From NCBI GenBank assembly GCA_004017535.1, contig SAJS01000026.1:1-64000 (forward strand): 64,000 nt of DNA. Direction: 5' to 3'. Under the pieces are notes generated by a model. The model saw nothing but the letters and a program-made list of their open reading frames with translations, ran no database searches and had not been told where the DNA came from. This stretch comes from Mesorhizobium sp. (GTDB taxonomy: Bacteria > Pseudomonadota > Alphaproteobacteria > Rhizobiales > Rhizobiaceae). Each line of letters opens with the position of its first letter. Position 1 is the first letter of the stretch. This document shows positions 56,138 through 64,000 of this stretch, piece by piece. The position numbers and the translations under genes were made by a program.

Positions 56138-57196
56138 CTAAGGGCGGGCCTCCAGCACCATGTTGAACGGTGTCTCCGCGGCGCGACGCAATCGCTTGAA
56201 GCCGCCGCCGGTCACAACCTTGCGCAGCCTCGCCTCACCGGCCTGGGCTCCAAGCGCGAGCCCGACTTCCTGCGACACGGATGCGGGCGTGCACACGAAA
56301 GTGGAAGCGGCATAGTAAACGCGGCCGACGGGATTGAGGTTCGCCGCCAGATGATCATGCGCGAACGGCTCGACGATCATCCACGTGCCGTCCGGCTTGA
56401 GCGATCCGTGGACATGGGTGGCGGCGCCCGTCGGGTCGCCCATGTCGTGAAGGCAATCGAAGAATGTGACGAGGTCATACGTTCCGGGATAGCTCTTGGC
56501 GGCCGCCACGTCGAACCGCGTGTTAACGCCGACGCCGGCTACCTCGGCCGCCTTGCGGGCGCGCTCAATCGAGGGGGCATGATAGTCGAAGCCGACGAAG
56601 CGCGAATTGGGGAAGGCCTGTGCCATGAGCACGGTCGATGCACCATGACCGCATCCAACATCCGCGACGTCCACGCCGCGTTCGAGCTTCTCGACGACGC
56701 CCTCCAAGGCCGGCAGCCAGGAGTCGATCAGATTGGCATTGTAGCCTGGACGGAAGAACCGTTCCGTACCGCGAAACAGACACGCGCTATGATCGTGCCA
56801 CCCGACGCCCTTGCCGGACTGGAATGCCTGCCTCACCTTTTCTTCATCGAGCCACAGCGCGGACAGGAACTCGAATGCGCCTGCCATGAAGGCCGGGCTG
56901 TCTTCATCAGCGAACACCAGCTCTTGCTCGGCGTTGAGATAGAATTTGTCGCTCGCTTCATCGTAGTCGACGTAACCCGCCGCCGCCTGCCCGGAAAGCC
57001 ATTCCCTTACGAGGCGTTCCTGGGTGCCGGTGCGTGTCGAAAGTTCGGCGGCCGTCATCTTGCCGCCTTCGCGCAATGCCTTAAACAGGCCGAGTCTGTC
57101 CCCCAGCAGGACTCCCGCGCCCGTTGCGATCGCACCGAGATCGCCGACCATTTTCCCCAAGAATGCGTCCAACTTTTCCTGATTCGCTTCAGACAT
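56138..57196 (-). CDS. Class I SAM-dependent methyltransferase with N-terminal winged helix
   Basis: A 352-aa protein of the Rv2258c-like type. Residues 1-100 form a winged-helix dimerisation domain (GVLLGDRLGLFKALREGG, TAAELSTRTGTQERLVREWL). The methyltransferase core begins VDVADVGCGHGASTVLMAQAF (motif I) and continues FVGFDYHAPSIERARKAA, TYDLVTFFDCLHDMGDPTGA and PDGTWMIVEPFAHD. The C-terminus GGGFKRLRRAAETPFNMVLEARP is also typical. The substrate is unknown. A ribosome-binding site AAAGGGAGATTC precedes the ATG. The gene stands alone. Confidence 0.9.
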   Translation of the reverse strand: MSEANQEKLDAFLGKMVGDLGAIATGAGVLLGDRLGLFKALREGGKMTAAELSTRTGTQERLVREWLSGQAAAGYVDYDEASDKFYLNAEQELVFADEDSPAFMAGAFEFLSALWLDEEKVRQAFQSGKGVGWHDHSACLFRGTERFFRPGYNANLIDSWLPALEGVVEKLERGVDVADVGCGHGASTVLMAQAFPNSRFVGFDYHAPSIERARKAAEVAGVGVNTRFDVAAAKSYPGTYDLVTFFDCLHDMGDPTGAATHVHGSLKPDGTWMIVEPFAHDHLAANLNPVGRVYYAASTFVCTPASVSQEVGLALGAQAGEARLRKVVTGGGFKRLRRAAETPFNMVLEARP

Positions 57197-57214
57197 CTGA
57201 ATCTCCCTTTGGGT

Positions 57215-57480
57215 TCAATCTCTCCAGGCGACGGAGCCGTGCTCGTCATGAGGCGCCTTGAGCATCAGATGCTCGAAGACATGCAGATATCCCCGGCGGC
57301 TCATCCGCGCTGCCGATCCTGCACCAGACCATATCGGTGACGAGCGGCGCGGTGGTCGGGAATGACAGCCACCTCCATGCCGTTGAAAAGCAGGAAATCC
57401 GTCACTTTGCCCTCGTCGGTAACCGGCGGAGCCGGAGTGGTCGTCACCAGGGCAAGCCCTGTTGCAGCAGGTATCCTTGG
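57215..57480 (-). pseudogene. M16 (pitrilysin-type) zinc peptidase remnant
   Basis: Minus-strand frames give the N-terminus of an M16 peptidase: DEGKVTDFLLFNGMEVAVIPDH, then in the next frame VTDMVWCRIGSADEPPG, then LHVFEHLMLKAPHDEHGS. The zinc motif HxxEH survives as HVFEH, but two frame changes and loss of everything downstream mean the gene is dead. Intact relatives read NGMEVVVIPDHRAPVVTHMV-like sequence at the same place. Confidence 0.65.
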
Positions 57481-58100
57481 GCAGCCTGTCAGAACATCGA
57501 TGACTCCGGTTGTGGTGCCGGGGCGGGCGATCAGGGGCCAAGTGATTGTTCCGCGGCGGCTGTATGTTGTGGTAAGGTGATCATGCGAACTCTTGTTGGT
57601 CGGTCACGTGTTTTGCGGATGACCCGCATGTACTGTGCCAAATGAGAAAACCATTCAAACGCAATCCAGTAGATCTGACTGTATCCGACATTGTCGGAAT
57701 TTGGACATCGCCGAACGCGAAGCGCTCGGGGCTTGTGACGATACTTGAGCGTGCTGCTTCGGAGGAGGGATGCGCCTCGAACCGGCCGCGAGGCCTTTTT
57801 CTGGCAACGGATATTCCGGCCGGGTTAGGCCGCGAGGAAAGCGACGGTGAATAAGAGGTAGAGGACCAACCGTTTTGAGCGGGTAGTTGCCGTGTTGCGC
57901 CCCCAGGCAAAGGCCAGCACCACGGAGCAGTATTTCTGGTGGCGATACTACATCGCCTTTAAGTGCCGGTTACCCGTTTTTACCCAGTTGGCCTGGTGCA
58001 TTCAGAGCGAGGTCGTTGGAAACCGCTTATTGTGGCTATGAGCAAACTCGGGATGGAGGAGTGGACCCAAAAATTGGCAAAATGCCCCAGGGAGGATTAC
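57481..58100. other. Intergenic region, no gene seen
   Basis: Short frames on both strands, none recognisable. A ribosome-binding site GGGAGG at 58090 belongs to the pseudogene that follows. Confidence 0.4.
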
Positions 58101-59101
58101 ATGGGTCGCTCATTCCCCGTACTCGTTACAGGTGCGCGTCGCTACGCAAACAGCTTGCTTTTGACTTGGCGTTTCTTGCCGTTTCGGCATCGCTCACTAA
58201 TTCGGCCGCTGCCGACACCGTGAACTGGCGTCAATTCGAAGGGACCAGCATAACTTGGGCCTACGACATCCACCCCTATGCGGATGCTCTCGCTGCGCAA
58301 CTTTCCGGAGTTCGAGAAGCTGACCCGGCATCAAGGTCACGCCGGAACTCTACCCAGACGATTCTTACTGGAACAAGATGACGATCCAACTGACGACGAA
58401 GTCGCCAGCATGGGATGTGTTCGGCACTGGCATTCAGCCCGCGTAGGACCTCGCTCCGAGTGGCGCCTGCTGGACAAATACCTGAGTGATCCGAAGCTTA
58501 CCGATGCTGGATACGACTACATTCGGACATGATCAAGAAGTGCGCGGCTCCTTCCTTCGCCAATGATAACTGGAACCAGGTCGTGGACGGCATCTCGTCC
58601 GGCCGCACCGCGATGACGATCGACTCAAAAATGTTCGGCTTCTGGAACGATGTTGCGGGGAAGCCGGCATCCGGCAAGATCGCCTTCGCTCCGCCGCTGC
58701 ACGCACCGAGCGCCACGAGCTTGGATTCTGACATCTGGATCTGGGCTCTCGCCATGAACGCGGCTTCCGAAAAGAAGGGCACGGCCTGGCTGTTCATCCC
58801 GTGGGCCACCTCCAAGCAGGTGGCGCTCAAGGGTGCCCTTGCTGGCCAGCTCGTCAATCCGCCGCGCACGTCGACCTGGCAGGACGATACCTAGACTAAG
58901 TACGCTTCGCAGCCCGAGTTCAACAACTTCGTTGACAGCTTCAAAAAGATACAGGATCAAGCCGCGCTGGCTTTCACACCGCGTGTCGGCTTCGGCGAAG
59001 CCATGAACGCATGGGCCGTGGCGATGCAGAAGATGGCAAACGGCGATGACGTCGAGACGACGTTGAGGGCGCTTGCCGAAGAAATCCGCACTGGCCTCTG
59101 A
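58101..59101 (+). pseudogene. Sugar ABC transporter solute-binding protein, pseudogene
   Basis: A family 1 extracellular solute-binding protein broken into several frames. Pieces in order: a signal-peptide region, DTVNWRQFEGTSITWAYDIHPYADAL, the region FEKLT-GIKVTPELYPDDSYWNKMTI, QLTTKSPAWDVFGTGIQP, then LLDKYLSDPKLTDAGYDYI. An internal deletion leads to NDNWNQVVDGISSGRTAM and SDIWIWALAMNAASEKKGTAW, a TAG at about 58892 interrupts, and the frame continues YASQPEFNNFVDSFKK to AEEIRTGL and TGA at 59099-59101. Only about 300 of some 420-440 codons remain. Confidence 0.78.
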
Positions 59102-59108
59102 TCAAAAG

Positions 59109-59140
59109 GAACAGGGCAGTACTATTGCACTGCCCTGTTC
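59109..59140 (+). terminator. Perfect 12-bp stem-loop after the solute-binding pseudogene
   Basis: GAACAGGGCAGT and ACTGCCCTGTTC form a perfect 12-bp stem around an 8-base loop, starting eight bases after the stop codon. There is no T run after it (CCGCC follows), so it is terminator-like or an intercistronic RNA-stabilising hairpin, as is usual between a binding-protein gene and its permeases. Confidence 0.7.
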
Positions 59141-59358
59141 CCGCCAACGGCGGAGATCACGCCGTGTCACCCCAAGCACTTAAACCCAGCGCTGCTTCGC
59201 CCGGCCGCGCCGACGATTTTTCTTGGCCGCCAAGGCGGCAGCCTGCGGCCGGGGCCACAACCGAAACGACCACGGCGATCAGTCCGTAAGCTGCCCGGGG
59301 CAGCGGAAGGGCGGAAAGCGCCTTCAGGTGGCCGCACAAGTAGGGTCTCGAGACGGAC
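59141..59358. other. Short intergenic region
   Basis: No gene seen. The permease genes that should follow a sugar-binding protein are absent; the next gene is gltD, convergent. Confidence 0.4.
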
Positions 59359-60813
59359 TCAGCGCGGCAGCACGCTCGATCCCATCAGCGCCTCATCGAT
59401 GGCGCGCGCCGCCTGGCGGCCCTCGCGGATCGCCCAGACGACCAGCGACTGGCCGCGCCGCACGTCGCCCGCCGCATAGAGCTTTTCGACGCTGGTCCTG
59501 TAGTCCCGGTCATTGGCCTCGACATTCTTCGAGCGGCGGCTGTCAATGGCGATCTTCATCTGGCCGGCCAGTTCCGACACCGGCCCGCGAGCGGCTGGCC
59601 CGGCAAAGCCGATGGCGATGAACGCGAGATCGGCACGAATGACGAATTCGCTGCCGGCGATCGGCTTGCGCTTTTCGTCGACCTCGCAGCATTTGACCCC
59701 GGTCAGCTGGCCGTCTTCGCCGATGAACTCGAGCGTCGCCACCTGAAACTCGCGCTCGGCGCCTTCGGCCTGCGAGGACGAGGTGCGCATCTTGGTCGCC
59801 CAGTAGGGCCAGACCGAAAGCTTGTCTTCCTTTTCCGGCGGCTGCGGACGGATGTCGAGCTGGGTGACGCGGACCGCGCCCTGGCGGAAGGCGGTGCCGA
59901 CGCAGTCGGACGCGGTATCGCCGCCGCCGACGACGACCACATGCTGGCCGCCGGCGAGGATCGGATGCGACGGCCACGCCACCGACTGGATCGGTTCGCC
60001 GCCGACACGCCTGTTCTGCTGCACCAGATAGGGCATCGCGTCATGCACGCCGCCGAGATCGTCGCCGGGAATGCCGGCCGCGCGCGGCGTTTCGGAACCG
60101 CCGCAATAAAGCACCGCGTCATGTTCGGCGAGCAGCTCGGCAACCGGCTTGTCGACGCCGACATTGACGCCGCAATGGAAGGTGACGCCCTCGCCCTGCA
60201 TCTGCTCGATGCGCCGGTCGATATAGTGCTTCTCGATCTTGAAGTCGGGAATGCCGTAACGCATCAGCCCGCCGGGCCGGCTCTCGCGCTCATAGACATG
60301 GACGTCGTGGCCGGCGCGGCCGAGCTGCTGGGCAGCCGACATGCCGGCCGGGCCGGAGCCGATGACGGCGACGCGCTTGCCGGTCTTCTTCTCCGGCGGA
60401 TAGGGCCTGATATGGCCGGTCTCGTAAGCCTTGTCGGCGATCGCCTGCTCGACCGTCTTGATGGCGACGGGAATGTCCTCGAGGTTCAGCGTGCAGGCTT
60501 CCTCGCAAGGTGCGGGGCAGATGCGGCCGGTGAATTCCGGGAAATTGTTGGTCGAATGCAGGTTGCGGATCGCATTGTCCCAGTCGCCATTGTAGACGAG
60601 GTCGTTCCAGTCCGGGATCTGGTTGTGGATGGGACAGCCCGTTGGCCCGTGGCAGAACGGAATGCCGCAATCCATGCAGCGCGCGGCCTGTTTCTCGACC
60701 TCCTTGTCCGACATCGGCAGCGTGAATTCACGGAAATGCCGGATGCGGTCGGAGGCCGGCTGGTACTTGTGCACCTGCCGGTCGATTTCGAGAAAGCCTG
60801 TTACCTTGCCCAT
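59359..60813 (-). CDS. gltD: Glutamate synthase small subunit GltD
   Basis: A 484-aa NADPH-dependent subunit. Start [20 protein letters not shown] at 60813 with CAGGAGCTGG upstream. The N-terminal iron-sulfur domain has [20 protein letters not shown] and [17 protein letters not shown]-binding [17 protein letters not shown] and NADPH-binding [17 protein letters not shown] follow, and the C-terminus [23 protein letters not shown] is characteristic. It normally works with the large subunit GltB to make glutamate from glutamine and 2-oxoglutarate. No gltB lies next to it, which is unusual, so it may be an extra copy or a stand-alone GltD-like oxidoreductase. Confidence 0.94.
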   Translation of the reverse strand: MGKVTGFLEIDRQVHKYQPASDRIRHFREFTLPMSDKEVEKQAARCMDCGIPFCHGPTGCPIHNQIPDWNDLVYNGDWDNAIRNLHSTNNFPEFTGRICPAPCEEACTLNLEDIPVAIKTVEQAIADKAYETGHIRPYPPEKKTGKRVAVIGSGPAGMSAAQQLGRAGHDVHVYERESRPGGLMRYGIPDFKIEKHYIDRRIEQMQGEGVTFHCGVNVGVDKPVAELLAEHDAVLYCGGSETPRAAGIPGDDLGGVHDAMPYLVQQNRRVGGEPIQSVAWPSHPILAGGQHVVVVGGGDTASDCVGTAFRQGAVRVTQLDIRPQPPEKEDKLSVWPYWATKMRTSSSQAEGAEREFQVATLEFIGEDGQLTGVKCCEVDEKRKPIAGSEFVIRADLAFIAIGFAGPAARGPVSELAGQMKIAIDSRRSKNVEANDRDYRTSVEKLYAAGDVRRGQSLVVWAIREGRQAARAIDEALMGSSVLPR

Positions 60814-61254
60814 AGTCCAGCTCCTGCTGTCCAGATGGCGCGCCTGGCGACGCCCTGCAGCTGGATCAGATGGGGCATCCCGTCCACACATGGGCCGCAC
60901 CAAGTTGCCCAAAATTCGACTATGTACACTTGCCGGGCTCAAAGCTCGTGAGGGGCTCGCCATGCAGCCAGTTCTCGACTCTAATCGAAGGAGCCGGGGA
61001 CTCCATCTGCAATACCACGTTGCGGTCCAAAGCTATTTCCAAAGGTTTCTGCACGAGCTGGTTTCCTCTCAGAGACGGCACACGGGTTCAGGGAGGAGCG
61101 CATCGCTCGTCTTGCCCCATTAAGTGCAGTCACAGTCACTCAGTCTCAAAAGCCATGCCAACGCGCTCAGCGCGCAGTTAGCGCCCATTGCTTCGAAAAA
61201 CCTCGTCAGTGCCCAGATGTTGGTTGTAATGAACCTGACATTTGTCTGACGCTG
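60814..61254. other. Intergenic region upstream of gltD
   Basis: No gene seen; gltB sequence was looked for and is absent. Promoter region for gltD at 60820-60950 presumably. Confidence 0.4.
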
Positions 61255-62347
<1,093 letters not shown>

Positions 62348-63133
62348 CCGTCTGAACAGGGTAAAGATGAAAACTTCGTATCGCCGCGGCCATATCGCGC
62401 TGCTTAACCGCCCCACAAAGCCTTATGATTTCCGAGAAGCAAGGCGAGTTGCGGGCTCGAGGCTTGGCCCGAAATCGAGGTCCTGCAGCGTGGCGCATGG
62501 CTCGAGTCGCTGCTCGTGGCCCCGCTGCAGCGGTACAGGTCCCCCACCGCCCCACCATCTCGCCCGCCCTGCACCTCGGATAGCGATCATTCACCGTTTG
62601 TTCATTATGATAGCGCACGATCATAACTGGACATGCTGGTAGCTCGTACATGCCTGAAGGCCCTGCGCGCCGACCCAGCGCCGGGGCCTTTTTACTTCCG
62701 CAAAATCGATTCCAGCAACGCGGGCACTTCGCAGGATGTCGGAATCCCGCGCTTGCGATGATACGCCGTACAGCGAATTGCGCGAGTCAAACGAATTTGG
62801 GTTTCTCAAATATAGAATCGTCGATACCGATCCTGATGGATCGAGCCTCGACGACGAAGTCAACCATCTTCAAACGGAATTATTCAACATTGCCGAGAGC
62901 TCCCGGTGTGCCGTCGAAGCCGACATTGGGGAGGTCAGCGGTCACCAACGATCATGGTGATCGCCAGCATCTTTCGTATTCACATAACCGTCGGCCTTGT
63001 ACTTTCCCGAGGCCATGACATGAGTGGGTCTTCCAAGCACCGATTTGGCCCGGTAGGATTTGCAGGGGGCGCGGACAAGCGGATGAACAAACGGAATGAT
63101 GCCGGAAAACTGCGCGCGCCTGCTGGGATTTAG
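62348..63133. other. Intergenic region, no firm gene
   Basis: Short frames only. 62736-62960 (plus) reads YSELRESNEFGFLKYRIVDT and looks weakly protein-like but lacks a proper start and ribosome-binding site. Confidence 0.35.
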
Positions 63134-63373
63134 CCGACCGTCGATAGGAACATAGCCCTGGTCGACGGCTTTCTGAAGGGCAAGAGTTTCGCCGACCTGG
63201 CTCAGGAACATGGCTTGTCGACAACGAGGGTGCGCCAAATCATCGAGAAGGCCGATCGGCTCGTGGGCGGCGCATTCAGACCAAGACTGAAACGTCCAAC
63301 GCCTCGCCTCGGTCCGATTTCATGGTCGACTATCCCTATGTGTGCAAATGGCCGAGAAGCACCGGCTGGGTAG
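63134..63373 (+). pseudogene. Helix-turn-helix remnant resembling sigma region 4
   Basis: A frame without start codon reads DGFLKGKSFADLAQEHGLST and TRVRQIIEKADRLV, a helix-turn-helix like sigma-70 region 4, then an Arg/Pro-rich tail and TAG at 63371-63373. A following frame (HAASFFAELERAGSLERLVKAV) may continue it. Probably the remains of a small DNA-binding protein. Confidence 0.4.
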
Positions 63374-63502
63374 CGTCACGCCGCATCATTCTTTGCGGAG
63401 CTGGAGCGCGCGGGATCGCTGGAGCGGCTGGTGAAAGCGGTTGCCGGGGCGCACAACACGTGAGCTGGCGCCTCGTGTGGCAAAAGGAGAGGGCGAGAGC
63501 CC

Positions 63503-63715
63503 ATGGCCTGCAATGAAGCGATCAAGCATTGCGATCGTGGAACCAAGCTAGTCGACCATCCGGACCGCGGCCTTCAATGCCAGCTCGCCTTGGAATCGGC
63601 CTTCCAGGAATTGGCTGAGCGCGCAGCGGAATCCGGCTGGACCGAGGAGATAGCCACGCGCTCCTCGAACTCGCCGGCGCGCGCCTCAGGAGCGACTCCG
63701 CCAATGACAGACTGA
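63503..63715 (+). pseudogene. Small hypothetical protein, frameshifted near its end
   Basis: Starts MACNEAIKHCDRGTKLVDHP with a modest ribosome-binding site (GGCGAGAG). The part LALESAFQELAERAAESGWTEE is helical and resembles small rhizobial proteins with a GW-x-EEE-x-A-x-AL motif. After TEE the natural continuation ALLELAGARLRSDSANDRL lies in another frame, so a frameshift near 63650 is likely. Confidence 0.45.
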
Positions 63716-64000
63716 GAGGACGATTAATCGTGCCAGGGCAACGAGAGAGCGGCAGGTTCAAGAAGCTTCGCCTGAACCGATAGGAACGTCGCTGCGCCAA
63801 TAAAATTGGCGGTGAAGGCTGACCGCGGCCGAGTCGGGCAAGCGAGCGAAGTGCTGAAATAAGGGCGTGAGAATCCAAGACATCGTTTGTAGAGAGCATC
63901 GAGCTTCGCGAGATTGTGGTACAGGATCGACCGCAGGTGTTCTCGCAGCGCTCGCAGAACCCGGGATTCTTCCGCGGCACCCGCCAAGGCGAAGAACGGT
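63716..64000. other. End of window, no firm gene
   Basis: The minus strand has a frame from about 63987 reading RVLRALREHLRSILYHNLAK that could be the start of something continuing beyond the window or a remnant. Nothing recognisable. Confidence 0.3.

Noticed and set aside
56351-57340. 329-aa plus-strand frame
   Set aside because: Antisense of the SAM methyltransferase, which has a full set of motifs.
59941-60951. 336-aa plus-strand frame
   Set aside because: Antisense of gltD.

Overview
The window is high-GC DNA from an alphaproteobacterium of the Rhizobiales, most likely a Mesorhizobium-type symbiont, and it reads as accessory (symbiosis-island or plasmid-like) DNA. Support for this: a riboswitch-led thiCOSGED operon of the rhizobial type, FNR/FixK-type boxes, a broken gene resembling rhizobial shikimate-kinase-like secreted effectors, a DUF982 remnant, decayed IS110 and IS256 transposases, and many frameshifted gene remnants (scpB, M16 peptidase, sugar-binding protein, cysteine synthase). 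No rRNA, tRNA or CRISPR array was seen. Genus assignment is inference from gene content.

Layout. 1-1.0 kb: end of an unknown gene, a KdgF-like cupin and a small secreted protein. 1.1-15.8 kb: a copper/periplasm region in two parallel blocks, each preceded by a perfect TTGAY-N4-RTCAA box and each starting with a small Cys/His-containing exported protein. Block 1 has a Tat-exported multicopper oxidase, a Met-rich MPQGG-repeat protein and a glucoamylase-like protein. Block 2 has a Cu(I) P-type ATPase, a cupredoxin, a DUF2933 protein, an isoprenylcysteine-methyltransferase-like membrane protein, an archaeal-type SAM synthetase and a MacAB-like ABC exporter with adaptor. 16.3-20.1 kb (minus): a very large gene with a DFDGD-type acidic motif and a shikimate-kinase-like domain, split by two single-base homopolymer indels. 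20.5-23.1 kb: a membrane GGDEF-EAL protein. 23.4-27.0 kb: IS remnants, a 5'-truncated HWE-type histidine kinase, an Hsp20 and a DUF982 pseudogene. 27.6-33.0 kb: thiD, thiE, thiG, thiS, thiO, thiC and a TPP riboswitch. 33-36.4 kb: mostly decayed DNA with an scpB pseudogene.

36.4-55.5 kb is a probable defence island: a DUF433/DUF5615 toxin-antitoxin pair; a minus-strand operon of a 1987-aa DUF4011 helicase-nuclease, an SbcD/YhaO-like phosphoesterase and an SbcC/YhaN-like ATPase; a plus-strand RloC/PrrC-like ATPase with a CxxC hook and an anticodon-nuclease-like R-x3-E signature; an Mrr-like restriction fragment; and a tightly coupled three-gene cassette (calcineurin-type phosphoesterase, ORC/STAND-like ATPase, two-lobed Rossmann-like protein of unknown function). 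The last cassette is the best candidate for an undescribed system. From 55.8 kb onward there is a small membrane protein, a methyltransferase, a lone gltD, a TauD-like dioxygenase joined to an antisense cysteine-synthase fragment, and more decayed genes to the end.
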